The notes: generated by a model not told the origin, from the sequence alone. DNA of 64,000 nt from Cladorhizidae sp. MBARI D1340-BT2 (GCA_028752905.1 JAQNBH010000004.1:36169765-36233764); one strand, 5' to 3'. Positions 20,710-32,236 are shown, counted from the stretch's first letter. Numbers and translations: made by a program.

Positions 20710-23353
20710 CAGGCCCGTACACAGACTTTTGAAAAGGGGGGTGCACAATTTGGTATGTGATTCAAGAAATCGTGTTGCAGGGGTCTAGGGGTATGTTCCC
20801 CAGGCCTGTATTTTAGGTGCTCTGAGAGTCAATTTGGTCCTCAAATAATTAATCATTACCACCAAAAAACAATAATTATCACAATATCACTCAAATGGTA
20901 AATAATATCATCATGTCACTCAAATAGCAAGTTAGCCTTCTGTAATTTTCGATGGTGCTTCTGCAGAAAAAACTTGCAAATGTTATCTATACTTATCGTG
21001 GTTTCATAGTTCATATGTATTAATGCTAAGGCAGTTAAACGTTCTTCTGTCTGTGTATATACACCTTAAATAAGTGTAGTCGTCGGAGAGCTGATGCCGA
21101 TCTTTTGCATGAACAAGCGCTCAAAGGGATGGTAGCAAAGATCTTCAATAATATACAGATATTTGGAAGAGATTGAGGACATTGCTTTAGAGAGTCACAC
21201 ATAAAGTTTCAGGACGATCTTTTTCTGCAACAAGCAACCACTTTGACTTCCACCGACAGAGTTCTTCATCAATTATATTTGGATTGGGAAGGTCATCAGA
21301 GTAGAAATCTATTGCCTCTTTAATATCACTGAAAGAAGAATTAGCATTGATGTTTGCAGGTAAAAGCCCTTGAAGGGAAGCTGCTCACTTACTGTGACCT
21401 GTAAATCTCGAACAAATATCAGTTATTAGATGCGCTCCCAACCATCTATGTTCTCAACCCATCTGGTTATGCAGACATTAAGAAGAGGGGCTCGACTTGA
21501 CCTGTGTGTGTTTCGTGCCACAATTGCTTTTAACAGCCCTTCTCTTTTGGGAGAATGTTTCTCTTAATTTGATCTATACAATTTCTGATGGGTGGAACAG
21601 AGCAAGAACTCACAGTAGCCAGATTGAGTGAATGACTGGCACAGTGAGTGTAAAGTGCTTTGGGTTGCTTTTCGAGCTTGAACACCAGCTTTTGTTCCAC
21701 TCATTGTAGATGCACTATCATAACCCTGGCCACGCAAATTACTCAAAGACAACCCAAGATTGTCCAAGGATGTGATTGCATCAGCAATGTCAACTGCCCT
21801 AACCCTCTCTAATTTTACAAATGCAATAAATTCTTCACGAATATTACATTCACTATCAACGAACCGTAAACAAATGGGCAAATGCTCAATATTGTGACAA
21901 CTCACTTCAGAGAAAAATTGGGCAGTCTTCACCTCAGCAACAATACCAGATAGAATCATATCAAAGCCAATAACATTAATAATGTCGTTCTGCGATCTTG
22001 GAGATATGTAAGTTGCCCTCCTCACCACCATGTTCACATACACTCCTTACCTAGCTCATTTCTAGCTATTGGATAGCTATTGGATTGGTGAGATGCTTAT
22101 ATAAAATTTTATCAGTCTCAGCATAATCTTTAAGCAAAGCTAGCTGGATTCGTACTTAGGCAAACATCTTCTCTATCACCTCGAAAAGGAAGCCCCTGCT
22201 TAGCCAGAAACAGTATGGCACGAACAATTTGACGTATAATAATGTTTGTTCTCATTCATTCGTATCTGAAGAGCACTATTTGCCATCACATCAATACGGG
22301 AAGAAGGATTATCAATTGTGCCTTTCAAAACATCAGCATCTTGAAGACACTCACAATGATATTGAAGTGAAGAGTGGTTACTTAAGTCATTACTTATTTT
22401 TGCCCAATTAGAGTAAGGTTTATTCACAAGATAACCTTTATCCTTTCTATCAATACTAGAAAGAAGAAGTGAACATGGTTCACAAAATATAGCATCCAAC
22501 TTTGGGCTATACAACAGCCAGGGATATTTTTCGAGCCAAGAAATATTAAACTTTCGGTTTTTACCACGAAATTGTGTACATGGCAAAACATTAGGTGGGT
22601 TTATATGATGATAAAGTAAAAAATACTTTTCATCAATAGAAAGACTACTAACTGTGCAAATAATGCTTTCTATAGACTTCTTTGGATCCAAGAAGGTCCC
22701 AATATCATCAAAACGGGGTGGTTCAAGACCTGATGAAGACCGCTGACTTGAAATTTGGACGGCAGGTTGACATTCACGTCCACATTCAACATTATCACTA
22801 TCACCTGATGGTGGAAGAATTGTTGGTAGAGAATGGCTTCTTGGAGCTTCATTCTGGGTTCTTGAACTGGGGAGTCCTAAAGTTACAGTAAAATATCAAA
22901 TCTCAATTGTAGCTAGAGCCTAACCATTGTTTTACTTACCTCCTTCATCACAGGCAATTCTTTCGTTAAAAAAGGACCGGATGTCTTGAGATTGATGGTC
23001 TTTTCATAACTTTATACCAAGGGAAACTTACACTCATAAATTATGCACACTGACTTTAGCGCATGTGAGTGCAGTCCAAAGTACAACAGGAAATAATTAA
23101 AGTTTTCTGGTGAAGATGTTGATCAATCTGAATAGTAATTAATTGCCATTTGGTTAAGAGTTGATTGGAATGAAGCAGGGTTTATGGTTTATGTATAACG
23201 GAAGTTGTGATGATTAACAATAAAAATGTCAGCTAGCTATTTTATGCATACATACATACATACATACATGTACACCAAGTACTGTCATGAATATAATTAT
23301 TTTGAAAGGGGGTGCCTGTGCACTCCCGGGCACCCCCCCTGTGTACGGGCATG
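20710..23353 (-). mobile_element. Decayed hAT-family DNA transposon
   Basis: The left end CAGGCCCGTACACAG (from 20710) and the right end, whose complement reads CATGCCCGTACACAG (to 23353), form terminal inverted repeats of the hAT type. Both are followed by a G/C-rich run (GGGGGGTGCAC / CACCCCCC) common in animal hAT elements. A direct GTTAT lies at both outer flanks (20705-20709 and 23354-23358); the expected 8-bp duplication is not clean. The interior encodes pieces of a hAT transposase on the minus strand with frameshifts and stops. Length (2.64 kb) is near that of a full single-ORF hAT element. Confidence 0.8.
20960..22870 (-). pseudogene. hAT transposase (TTF-type zinc finger/DUF4371-like), degenerate
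   Basis: Reading the minus strand: a charged N-terminus in one frame (about 22850-22690); MDPKKSIESI... with a TTF-like zinc region (WLEKYPWLLYSPKLDAIFCE, then PCSLL) at 22691-22200; a core with the typical L-R-G-Q-G-Y-D-S-A-S-T-M-S-G at 22043-21564; a C-I-T-R-W-V segment near 21470; and a C-terminal hAT dimerisation-like tail in several frames (ELCRWKSKW near 21235). Gaps at 22043-22200 and below 21564 contain frameshifts. It belongs to the group related to vertebrate ZMYM/hAT proteins. No intact product is possible. Confidence 0.8.
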
Positions 23354-23878
23354 GTTATACACTAATAAATGATAATGCACATTTCAATCATGTCCAATTG
23401 GCAATGGTTATCCCATCGAAGATATACAACTTGGTTGATCATAAATGTCTGAGAAGCACCCACATGTAAGCTATTTATAAAGTTACTACACAGTTTATAG
23501 TTACCAACTTATTGATATAAAATGTCAAACAACACTGATAAGACTAGCTACAATGAATATATTGTGGTGTTCCATAGAGACTAACTGCTGTGAGAAAGCT
23601 ATATCTACAAGCCTGGGCTGTATCAATAGCAGCTTCACTAATCGATAGGACAAAAGAAAGAAATCTATTGTGGAAGACTACAAAGTTAGTTACATGTACT
23701 AGTTTTCTAATAGCCCATCTCATTGCATTGCATACCTGGCATGACACAACTCCAGTGCAGTTTCCCCCACCACCCCACCAACCCCCAACTTGTTTCCGCC
23801 TCCGGATGCTTACCTTTGACACTGAATTTTACTTCGCCATTCTGCTGCTCTATCGGATGGATTTGAAAAATAAAGCAA
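23354..23878. other. Spacer without recognised features
   Basis: Overlapping frames exist on both strands (for example 23590-23886 plus, 23544-23822 minus), but neither shows a recognisable domain and they overlap each other. I see nothing assignable. Confidence 0.4.
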
Positions 23879-24083
23879 AGGACTGATCTGGGTGAAGATG
23901 TAAGAGAAGGGATAATGAAGTTTGAGATATAAGAGAAGGGCTGATGTAAGTGAAGATTTATGAGAAGGACTGATGTAGGTGAAGATGTAAGAGTAGGGCT
24001 AATGTTGGTGAACATGTTTGAGAAAAACTGATGTAGGTGAAGATGTAAGAGAAGGGCTGATGTAGATGAAGCTGTAAGAGCAA
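23879..24083 (+). repeat. 29-bp minisatellite, 7 copies
   Basis: Unit about GG(A/G)CTGATGTAGGTGAAGA plus TGTAAGAGAA, repeated seven times with 3-8 changes each. Non-coding in appearance. Confidence 0.85.
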
Positions 24084-24606
24084 GTACCAGAATATCTAAT
24101 AGAGAGAGGGAAAGAACAAGGAGACTATTATTGTCACACTAGGGAAGAAATGTTCAGTGAAATCTTAACAGAGAAATCCAGAGACTAGCTAGAGCAGTAA
24201 AGCAGTCAAGGAAGGAAACATCCAGAAAGAGCTGACAAGAGAAAGGCAGAGACTAGCAAGAAGAAGTACAAATGAAACTCTTAGCAATGCAAACTTCTTC
24301 CTTGTGGGGAATGTCCCTACTGTGCAAGCATTGGGATGCTTTAAGGTTTAATATGAAGACACTGAACAGCTGCTAATACAATGGCAAGATTACCAGCACT
24401 GTCTGAGTACCCACAAACACTGCAAGAACTATTTGTGGAAACGATCAGGAAAATAGTTTTTGACAAAACATGAGGAAATACTGCACTGTCACTTCCACTG
24501 CATCTCTGGGAACACAGCATTTATTCCTGGAAGAGGTGCATTATATCACCTACATGTGTACATTGCCACACACAGTCGCTCAACACCTAATGTTGCTAGT
24601 TACCAA
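24084..24606. other. Spacer without recognised features
   Basis: Purine-rich at first (AGAGAGAGGGAAAGAAC near 24102), otherwise unremarkable. No gene or known repeat recognised. Confidence 0.4.
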
Positions 24607-24822
24607 TTTTATTATTATTATTATTATTATTTGTTGTGTTTTTGTTGTTGTTGTTATTATTGGTGTTGTTATTGTGTAGTTGTTGTTATTGTTGTTATTA
24701 TTGTTGTTGTTATTGTTATTATTATTGCTATTATTATTGCTATTATTATTGCTATTATTATTATTGCTTGCTATTATTATTGCTGTTATTATTACTATTA
24801 TTAATACTACTACTACTACTAC

Positions 24823-24862
<40 letters not shown>

Positions 24863-25040
24863 ATTATAATTACTATTACTACTATTACTACTATTATTAC
24901 TATTATTACTACTATTATTACTACTACTATTATTACTACCATTATTACTATTACTACCATTATTACTACCATTATTACTACCATTATTACTACCATTATT
25001 ACTACTTTTATTACTACTATTATTATAATTAGTAGTAGTA
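24607..25040. repeat. Compound trinucleotide microsatellite (ATT/GTT/ACT)
   Basis: Blocks of ATT and GTT (24607-24790), ATT-GCT interruptions, (ACT)n/(ATT)n and then ACC-ATT-ATT-ACT units (to about 25035). It generates homopolymeric open frames in all frames of both strands (poly-I, poly-L, poly-N), which are artefacts of the repeat. Confidence 0.95.
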
Positions 25041-25124
25041 GAAATTGGAAAACCATTCTCAACAAGGCTTCTCAACTCTATGATAGAGCCAACTTTCTAT
25101 GCCAAGTCTAAGATCAATAGGTCA

Positions 25125-25475
25125 TATTCACAAGTCTTTTATAAAGATTGGGTATGTAATGTCTCGTTGTAAAAGCATGCAGCCATATCTCTTCTAAGCA
25201 TGTGTTTGACCATCAGGAATTCAATCTCCTCTCTATATAAGAACCAGTAACATACTCAGAATACGAATGACATTATTCCTAGAAATAATCATAAGAAGTG
25301 TATGCATCTCCAATGCCTAAATCCACTATGAAACTCCAAGGAAATTGAACTGACCATCTAGTTCATCAGTCATGCTCTATCCTATATAATTATGGTGCTT
25401 AATATTGATCAATGCTCCTGGAAGCCATTTTGGGAAGCAAGTTGGACATACTCTTTGTGATGTTTTTGAATATGG
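25125..25475 (+). repeat. Interspersed repeat R1, partial copy
   Basis: Shares sequence with 41290-41725 and, inverted, with 63165-63600 (CATAAGAAGTG(A/T)ATGCATCTC, GACCATCTAGTTCATCAGT, TGCTCCTGGAA(G/A)CCATTTT). It leads directly into a receptor 3' fragment, so R1 copies may travel with the receptor copies. Confidence 0.7.
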
Positions 25476-25635
25476 AAACAGTGACATGAAAGCAATTATG
25501 TTGGTGGTGTAAATCTCATTCTTGGCAGGCCACAAGAGCACACATCATGACATCGGTTGGAGCAAACTAGGAGTGTAGACTGCATAATAGGTCGAAATGT
25601 CCCTTCATCAACTCATAGTACCATTTTTTTAATCA

Positions 25636-25816
25636 TTTGTTGGTGTGGATTATTGATAGTACAAGCTAACACATTTGTTGCTGATGACCCTCTGTGGGAT
25701 GCAGCTGGTGTGGGCCTCAGAAACATGTTGCTCATTTATCACTGCTCCATGGTTCTACAAGCAGCTGCCACTGCCCAACATTATTTATATGGAGTATGTC
25801 ATGATGAGGGCTGAAG
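25636..25816 (+). pseudogene. 3' fragment of a receptor copy (end of fibrinogen-like domain)
   Basis: Plus-strand translation in changing frames matches the last third of the intact ectodomain: F-V-G-V-D-Y near 25640, then A-D-D-P-L-W-D-A-A-G-V-G (intact copy SDPLWDGAGCG), then PWFYKQLP in another frame and VCHDEG before a stop. Conserved cysteines of the GC...CC motif are lost. It is orientated opposite to copy A, which lacks exactly this end. The two could be halves of one split gene or remnants of two copies. Confidence 0.75.
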
Positions 25817-26200
25817 TAATAAAGACTTTGCTACTGAATTTGTAGTGATACATATTCATCTGTGCACTCCTACTTATATAATTAAAACAACTTAGAAAGT
25901 GAAATGTCATCGTCACAGTTGTAAAATTTGTCATCACATTTGTAGTTATGAAAATGATGGCATTGGAAAGAAGCTGATATCTGCCACCTTTCCTGATGAT
26001 AGTTTGTGCTTATAACTCTCCCTCCATCATAGTTATGTACAGTATGAAACAGCATGTGCTCCCCATCATACTCACATGTGTTTCTATTGATGTAGATCAT
26101 CAGGCATGTGGCAGTTGCTGGACATGGCTGAGGTGCTGCAACTATGTATAAACTGAGTGATATTATACAGTTGGCAACTATGGCCATGTAATTCCACCAA
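25817..26200 (+). repeat. Former 3' flank of the receptor fragment
   Basis: Resembles the sequence after the intact gene (AGAAAGTGAAA, 'ATGTGCT(C/T)(C/A)CCATCA', CATGTG) at 47400-47650. An inverted copy of part of it is at 62960-63070 (TGTTTCTATTGATGTAGATCAT in this copy). No gene. Confidence 0.55.
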
Positions 26201-27096
26201 ACTTTTAAGCACAGCTACTCCATTTCTCTCTTTATACAAAGTTGTAGTGTGCAGACAAATCTCGTAGTCAATAGTTTTAGCAGCCATGTCATATTTCAAC
26301 CTCATTAATAAACCAGAAATTAAAACATTTAAAAAATTCATTCTTATAACTTTGGAACTCCATAGATTCTGCACAATTTACTGCAAGAATTTCATATATA
26401 AAAATAGATCTCTCTTTTGTGTTGTGCTGTCTTGTGATGTGCATAGGTACAAAGATGCTCAAATTACATACAGCTATGGGGATACTTCAAAATCTGATTG
26501 CCTGAACTGGCTGAGGGGTGCTTTGTTCCCATGTGTTAGACAGCTGAAATTACGAGTGTGGCAAAAGTAAGCCCAGCTCTATACAACAAGTGTTTTCTAA
26601 TAAGTGTTTATTTGACTAGCATGGTCACTGAATATGTCAATGGATGATGTCAGGACCACACACCCAATCATGGCCTGGCTAAAGGATTATAATTAACACC
26701 ATAGACCCACAAGATCACATGCATACACAATTATTGGGCAATAGATAACAATAATAAGAACCATAGAATATCATTTCCTTATTTAGTCATTTATGTGCTG
26801 GAGCCAGCCATCCAGACTGATTGGATCATAATGACAAGTTTTGTTGGATCTATCTCTACCAATACTGCATAAACTACCCTTCAAGCTTCAAGTGTTACAT
26901 TAGTGAGGACAGACCTGCAGTATAAGCTCTCCATTCCTCAGTCGCCACAGAAGAAAATTAATTTTCATGAGACCACTGCACGCTAATTCTGCTCCTATAT
27001 GCTAAAGAAAACATTTTGGCAGGTTTTTGGGGGCCAATATATCAACTCTCTCACTTAAATGGAAATTAGCAGTGCAACCATTTAATTTAGAACCAC
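26201..27096. other. Spacer; right end similar to 48150-48340
   Basis: No gene recognised. The last 60 bases before element 2 (ATGGAAATTAGCAGTGCAACC, TTAGAACCACACAAG) match the empty site at 48318-48370. Confidence 0.5.
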
Positions 27097-27101
27097 ACAA
27101 G

Positions 27102-27547
27102 TGTTGAGGGTCACTTCTGTAGCTAACTCCCAACTTGGTAACAAAGCTGCCACCAGAGTAATATCTATGCTGTACAACCACTCCTTAGCTTAATTCAGAG
27201 AATTTTAGAACGTTATAAAGCCAATAGAATAATTGAGCAATTCAAGATAGAACTAACGAACAGCTGGGAGCCAGGATTTAAATACCCTGCCTCCCAGGAA
27301 ACAGGAAACCACACAATCTACAATACACTCACAAAAGTCCAAAGCACAAAAAACACATAGGCTTCCATATGCCAATATAAAATAGAAGTTGTGAAACTGA
27401 ATAATTGGTATGAACTCTAATGAGGTCACCTCAAGGATAATTAGATGATAACAAAACTAATTAGTATTATCAGCTGTGAGCGTGTTCAGGCAGGCCTAAG
27501 GGCCATCTTGATGGTTCTTGGGCAATGTCGAGGGGCTGCCCTCGACA
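27102..27547 (-). repeat. Element 2 left LTR (3' LTR)
   Basis: Starts TGTTGAGGGTCAC and ends GCCCTCGACA. Contains the last 17 codons and the stop of Gag-Pol (stop at 27496-27498). An internal hairpin, TGTCGAGGGGCTGCCCTCGACA, forms the right end. Confidence 0.95.
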
Positions 27548-30500
27548 TCTCCCCCTCCTAAGCTTGGAGCTCTCCCCTCTGGTATGAGTCCTCCTCCTGT
27601 GGAGATCGCTTCCTGCATGAGCCTAAGGCCAGTGATTGCTTCATCATCTAGCGCCCGATTCACTGTCGAAGGTGTCTTGGCCGAATCATCCTCTGGCCAA
27701 CACTGTCTTGATAAGCCATCGGCGTTTTGATGATATATGCCGGGTCTGTACTTCACTTCAAAGTCGAATACCTGGAGTGCCAGGGCCCATCTCATGAGGC
27801 GCCCATTCAGGCGACCTGAGTCTTGGAGGGCTACCAGGGCACGGTGATCGGTCACCACGGTGAAGACCCGTCCCAGTAGGTGGATGGCGAAGTGATCGAC
27901 AGCCTTTACCACTGCTAGACACTCCAACTCAGAGACGGTGTAATTTTTCTCTGCCGCTGATAGTCTTTTTGAAAAATAGGCCACTGGTCGTTCAACGTCC
28001 TCCCGCATGGCTGATAGTACAGCTCCGATGCCCATCATTGAAGCATCTGTATGGAGTATCAGCTGGTCGTCCTTTCTGGGGAGTGTGAGCGTATGCTCGT
28101 GGCAAAGAACAGAGATTAAATGATTAAATGATGTACACATATGTTCATCCCATACAAGGGAACAGGGGGCACCTTTCTTAAGGGCATCGAATAGGGGACC
28201 CGCCCACTTGGAAAAATCAGGGGTAAACTTCCGGTAGTAACCGGCCGTCCCCAGGAATGCCCTCAACCCTTTCTGGTTGGTTGGTCTGATAAAGTCTTTC
28301 AAGGCCTTAACCCGAGCTTCTGGTACACCAACCATCCCATGACCTATCTCATGTCCTAGGTATTCAAGCGACTTTGCACCCCACACACACTTATCCGGGT
28401 TAGCAGTGAGTCCAGCCTCTCTCAGTGCAAGTAACACAGCTTCAATCTGGTCTAAATGTTCTTCCCAGCTATTGGAAAAAATCAAAATGTCGTCTATATA
28501 AGCTGAACTGAACTCGGACAGATGCGCAAGGGTGTTCTGCATGCACCTCTGGAATGCCGCAGGCGCATTTTTCAGCCCAAATGGCATACACGTGAAGGCA
28601 TACTTGCCCCACGGTGTGCAAAATGCTGTTTTGTCCTGGCTTTTTCTACTCAAGGGTACCTGATAGAAGCCTTTGTTAAGGTCCAGTTTCGATAACCAGA
28701 TTGCACCTGAGACCTGATTTAGTAAGTCCTCAATACATGGCATTTGATAGGGATCTGAAATAGTAATCTTGTTTAGCCTCCTATAGTCAATGCAAAGCCT
28801 CACCTGTCCAGTACTCTTTTTTCTGAGAGGCACCATTGGTGATGACCATGGGCTCTTTGATGGAACAATAATGCCTTTCCTAAGGAGATCATCAACCTCT
28901 CCCTTCAAATCATCAACCATGCCTGGAGCAATACGATAAGGGTGAGTTCTCAAAGGATAACCTTCTTTGACATTAATGTCATTCTCTTCAAATTTTGCAA
29001 CACCTAAGATATGGGTAACTCGATCAGGGAATTTGGCAAGCCGCAGGTCTAACCCGAGGCGCTGTTCCTCAGTTAAGTGAGTAATACCCATCCTAACCTT
29101 CCCAATAGGTTCAGGGTTGACTTCAGACTCATCTGCCACTACAACACGGAACAAGTTGGCAGTTGGGGTCTTCCAAGCTTTTAACCTGTTGATATGCACA
29201 GTGACCTGTCTAGATCTTTTGCCTTGGACTGCAATAGTGTAGTTGCAGTTAGATAGTTTAGCACTCACTACATAGGGGCCATCCCAGATTGAATGCAATT
29301 TCCCCGTGAGCCCAGGGGTGTGGCATAACACAAGATCCCCTGGCTCAAAGCTACGGGCCTTGGATCTAGCATCATATGCCGTCTTGGATTTTCCTTTTGC
29401 AATAGCCTCATTGGCATGAGCTACTTCGTGTAGAGCTACTAGGGTCTCCCTCAATACCTGTACCCACTCAACCGTGCTGGTAAAGCTGATGTCTCCCCCT
29501 ATCCAGCCCACTTTAACTGCCTCAAGGGGACCTCTCATGCTCTTACCATGAACTAGTTCGCAAGGTGAAAACCCTGTGGCTGTGTGGGGGGTAGCTCTGT
29601 AGGCTAACAAGCAATACTTTAGGAGTTTGTCCCATTCTTGGTCTTTGCCCTGGATCTTACGAATCATACTCTTCAAACAACCATGCCACCGTTCTAGTAT
29701 CCCGTTGGTCTGGGGGTGGTAGGCTGTGGTCTTTATCTGTTTGATATTCAAGAGCCTACATAACTCCTTAATAACCTTTCCCAGAAAAACAGATCCTTGA
29801 TCTGACAAGAGTTCAACCGGAGTGCCTGTGTGACAGATTACTTCCATTAAACCCTCTGCTACTGATTCAGCATCTACCCGTTTCAAAGGAATAGCATATG
29901 GGTATCTGGTCCCAAGACACATAATGGTCAGGATATACCTGTGACCTTGTTTGGTTTTATCCAATTTTCCTACCAGATCCCAGGCCATCCTTTGGTAAGG
30001 TTCTGATATGATTGGTGTAACTACCATGGGTACTCTAGGCTGTAGCTGCCTCCCTGCCTTTTGACATTCTGGGCAGGCACTACAGTATGCCCTAATGTCT
30101 TTCCTAATACCAGGCCATGTGAAGTGGTGAGATAGGATGGCAAGCATCTTATTGTGTGCAAAATGTCCACCAACTAACCCTCTGTGCCCAATGTCCAACA
30201 CCTCTTTCCTTCTACAAGATGGCACGACAATTCTGGACAACTCCTTTTGAGGATCTACCAACTTGACATGCACTAGAACTCCGTTCTCCCTACAATAACC
30301 ATCTTCCTGCTTTTCAGCTTTACTCCTCATCTCCGACAGGCTACCATCTTCCACCTGCTGAGCAACTAGCTTCCTAACTTCTTCCTCACTTTTGGAAAGC
30401 ACAGGAATTGGCTGGTCACTAGATTGAGCTCCCTCTAACCCATTAAGGACAACTTCCTCAACCAAGACCGAAGAGTCTTCTTCCACCTCATCCGCTACCT

Positions 30501-32136
30501 CATCCGCACTCGCGCTGACTCCTTCCTCTCCAGGAGGACTGGTAACTTTGGGTTGTTCATGCAAAAAGGGCTTAACCTTAGCTCCGGACTGAGCACTTGC
30601 TACCTCATCAGTGGCATCTTGTGCTTCCAGTGCCTGGCTTTGTGCCCTAGTAATGGCTGCTATAGGCACAGGAGCATCAGTCAGCTCTGGTAAGGACTTC
30701 CTTGTAATCCAATGTTTAACAGCAGGATGATCTGTGCCCAATAACACATGAGACGCATCCTTGTCAATAACAAAGACTACCATGGTATGGGTGATACCAT
30801 CTATCTTCAAATCAACCTCAGCAGTCCTAAGGCTCTCGATCTCATTAGTTGCTAGCACAGCTTTCTCCTCAACCCCAGTAAACTTCTTAGGCTGGATAAA
30901 GCGTGCAGGAACAGTTGTTCGGTTAGCACCCGTGTCAATCAAACACCTACAGGGTCTACCATCAATGGTTCCTTTCCTAATTAAGGCCTTATGTTCCTCA
31001 GACTTTGATTCTGAGTTGATCTTTCCCAGTTTAGATTTCAACTTGGGACAATTTCTCTTATAGTGCCCTTGCTGTTTACAATAGTAGCACAATGGGTTCT
31101 CAGAAAGGGCTGGGACATCCTGGCTACCACCGGCTACCTCTTTGGCCCTCCCCCCACTCAACCCAGCAAGCTCACCCCCACTCCCGCCCTTAGTTAAGCA
31201 CCCACCTGTTCCCTCTGAAGGTTGTGCATCTCTAGGTCTGGTCCACTGCTGTCTCCTGTTGCTGAACGTCCTTTCGGCTGCTGTCCTATGCATCTTTGAG
31301 CGCTCTGAGTATGGTCTGGATTCCCAAGCCGCTTCCATGTCGTCAACGATTTGTTGCATGTTGTTGAAATCCTTCCCTCTCAGTGAGTGGCACATCTCGG
31401 CAGAGTAATATAGGGTAAGAACACCTTGGAACATCTCCATCATGAATTCCTTGGTATCCTTCAAATTGTTAGTCATTCTATTAATCCCTCGAATGATTGG
31501 AGTCAGATGTGCTCTAGGAAACTGTTGGTCTGATGGCTGATTCCTCCAGACTGTCTGTCTAGCCTTAGCACTAGTGCATCCAAGCCTCTCCAAAAATCGA
31601 GTTTTGAATTCCTGGTAAGGCATCGTTCCATCTAGTTCCTGGAATACTTCCGCTGCCCTTCCCATCGTTTGTTTCCGTAGTAATTGAATCCACTCCCTGG
31701 TAGGGATTAGACCTTCCGCCATGGACACTTCGAAGTGAACCAGATAAGTTTCCGGGTCGGTCTGATTGTCCAACTTCTGCAGAGCGTGTAGAGTGGTTTG
31801 CCTCTTCATCTGCAGTTCTTTGGCTACTATGTCTGCAGCTCGTCGGTTATCTTCCTCTTTATTTCTTTGTGCTGCGTCGGCTTCCCACTTTGTAATCTTC
31901 GCTTTCTCTGCTGTTTCCTTGTCCAGTTCGGCTTTTAGCCTCGCTTCTTCTTGCTGTTGGCGTACTTCATCAGCCTCTCTCCTCGTTCTCCTGTCATATT
32001 CCATCGACTGCATCATGGAAATCATGGCTTGTTGAAGCGCTTCCATTGGATCTTTCGTTGGTAAGACTAAGTTTGTCTCCTCGTCTGTGCTGCTGTCTGT
32101 CATGGAACGAGTTTGGATAGCTCTTGGAGCAGACAT
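27496..32136 (-). CDS. Element 2 Gag-Pol polyprotein (about 1,546 aa, intact)
   Basis: A single frame encodes the whole element. I choose the Met of MSAPRAIQTRSMTD (32136) because the upstream frame runs through the LTR and primer site. Numbering from the upstream Met at 32316: coiled, charged Gag N-terminus 90-175; capsid 180-340; CCHC knuckle Cys410-Cys423 (CYYCKQQGHYKRNC); protease Asp461 (LIDTGANRT); integrase zinc residues His711, His718, Cys748, Cys751; integrase catalytic Asp780, Asp839, Glu875; GPY module about 1011-1020 and no chromodomain; RT motifs LCIDYRRLN 1174-1182 and YIDD 1273-1276; RNase H Asp1424, Glu1464, Asp1490, Asp1533. All catalytic residues I can check are present. There is no frameshift between Gag and Pol, so both would be made as one precursor, an unusual expression mode shared with some retroelements. 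The last codons lie in the LTR. Confidence 0.95.
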   Translation of the reverse strand: MSAPRAIQTRSMTDSSTDEETNLVLPTKDPMEALQQAMISMMQSMEYDRRTRREADEVRQQQEEARLKAELDKETAEKAKITKWEADAAQRNKEEDNRRAADIVAKELQMKRQTTLHALQKLDNQTDPETYLVHFEVSMAEGLIPTREWIQLLRKQTMGRAAEVFQELDGTMPYQEFKTRFLERLGCTSAKARQTVWRNQPSDQQFPRAHLTPIIRGINRMTNNLKDTKEFMMEMFQGVLTLYYSAEMCHSLRGKDFNNMQQIVDDMEAAWESRPYSERSKMHRTAAERTFSNRRQQWTRPRDAQPSEGTGGCLTKGGSGGELAGLSGGRAKEVAGGSQDVPALSENPLCYYCKQQGHYKRNCPKLKSKLGKINSESKSEEHKALIRKGTIDGRPCRCLIDTGANRTTVPARFIQPKKFTGVEEKAVLATNEIESLRTAEVDLKIDGITHTMVVFVIDKDASHVLLGTDHPAVKHWITRKSLPELTDAPVPIAAITRAQSQALEAQDATDEVASAQSGAKVKPFLHEQPKVTSPPGEEGVSASADEVADEVEEDSSVLVEEVVLNGLEGAQSSDQPIPVLSKSEEEVRKLVAQQVEDGSLSEMRSKAEKQEDGYCRENGVLVHVKLVDPQKELSRIVVPSCRRKEVLDIGHRGLVGGHFAHNKMLAILSHHFTWPGIRKDIRAYCSACPECQKAGRQLQPRVPMVVTPIISEPYQRMAWDLVGKLDKTKQGHRYILTIMCLGTRYPYAIPLKRVDAESVAEGLMEVICHTGTPVELLSDQGSVFLGKVIKELCRLLNIKQIKTTAYHPQTNGILERWHGCLKSMIRKIQGKDQEWDKLLKYCLLAYRATPHTATGFSPCELVHGKSMRGPLEAVKVGWIGGDISFTSTVEWVQVLRETLVALHEVAHANEAIAKGKSKTAYDARSKARSFEPGDLVLCHTPGLTGKLHSIWDGPYVVSAKLSNCNYTIAVQGKRSRQVTVHINRLKAWKTPTANLFRVVVADESEVNPEPIGKVRMGITHLTEEQRLGLDLRLAKFPDRVTHILGVAKFEENDINVKEGYPLRTHPYRIAPGMVDDLKGEVDDLLRKGIIVPSKSPWSSPMVPLRKKSTGQVRLCIDYRRLNKITISDPYQMPCIEDLLNQVSGAIWLSKLDLNKGFYQVPLSRKSQDKTAFCTPWGKYAFTCMPFGLKNAPAAFQRCMQNTLAHLSEFSSAYIDDILIFSNSWEEHLDQIEAVLLALREAGLTANPDKCVWGAKSLEYLGHEIGHGMVGVPEARVKALKDFIRPTNQKGLRAFLGTAGYYRKFTPDFSKWAGPLFDALKKGAPCSLVWDEHMCTSFNHLISVLCHEHTLTLPRKDDQLILHTDASMMGIGAVLSAMREDVERPVAYFSKRLSAAEKNYTVSELECLAVVKAVDHFAIHLLGRVFTVVTDHRALVALQDSGRLNGRLMRWALALQVFDFEVKYRPGIYHQNADGLSRQCWPEDDSAKTPSTVNRALDDEAITGLRLMQEAISTGGGLIPEGRAPSLGGGDVEGSPSTLPKNHQDGP
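27548..27560 (-). other. Element 2 polypurine tract
   Basis: Minus strand TAGGAGGGGGAGA directly precedes the 3' LTR. It is also coding (L-G-G-G-D). Confidence 0.8.
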
Positions 32137-32219
32137 TCCTACTCCACTGATATGGTTAGAATACGTTAGCCTGCTTAGCGGTTCCTTGTGATGGATGTTC
32201 GTCTTCTTCTTCAGTTGAA

Positions 32220-32234
32220 CCACCGCTGCCACCA
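32220..32234 (-). other. Element 2 tRNA primer-binding site (tRNA-Leu type)
   Basis: Minus strand TGGTGGCAGCGGTGG, two bases from the LTR, is identical to the core of the element 1 site. Complementary to the 3' end (including CCA) of a leucine tRNA as I recall it. Confidence 0.75.
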
Positions 32235-32236
32235 TA

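Noticed and set aside
23544..24015. Overlapping frames on both strands as genes
   Set aside because: They overlap the 29-bp minisatellite or each other and show no domain or compositional sign of coding.
24460..25111. Long poly-Leu, poly-Ile and poly-Asn frames on both strands
   Set aside because: Artefacts of the ATT/GTT/ACT trinucleotide repeat.
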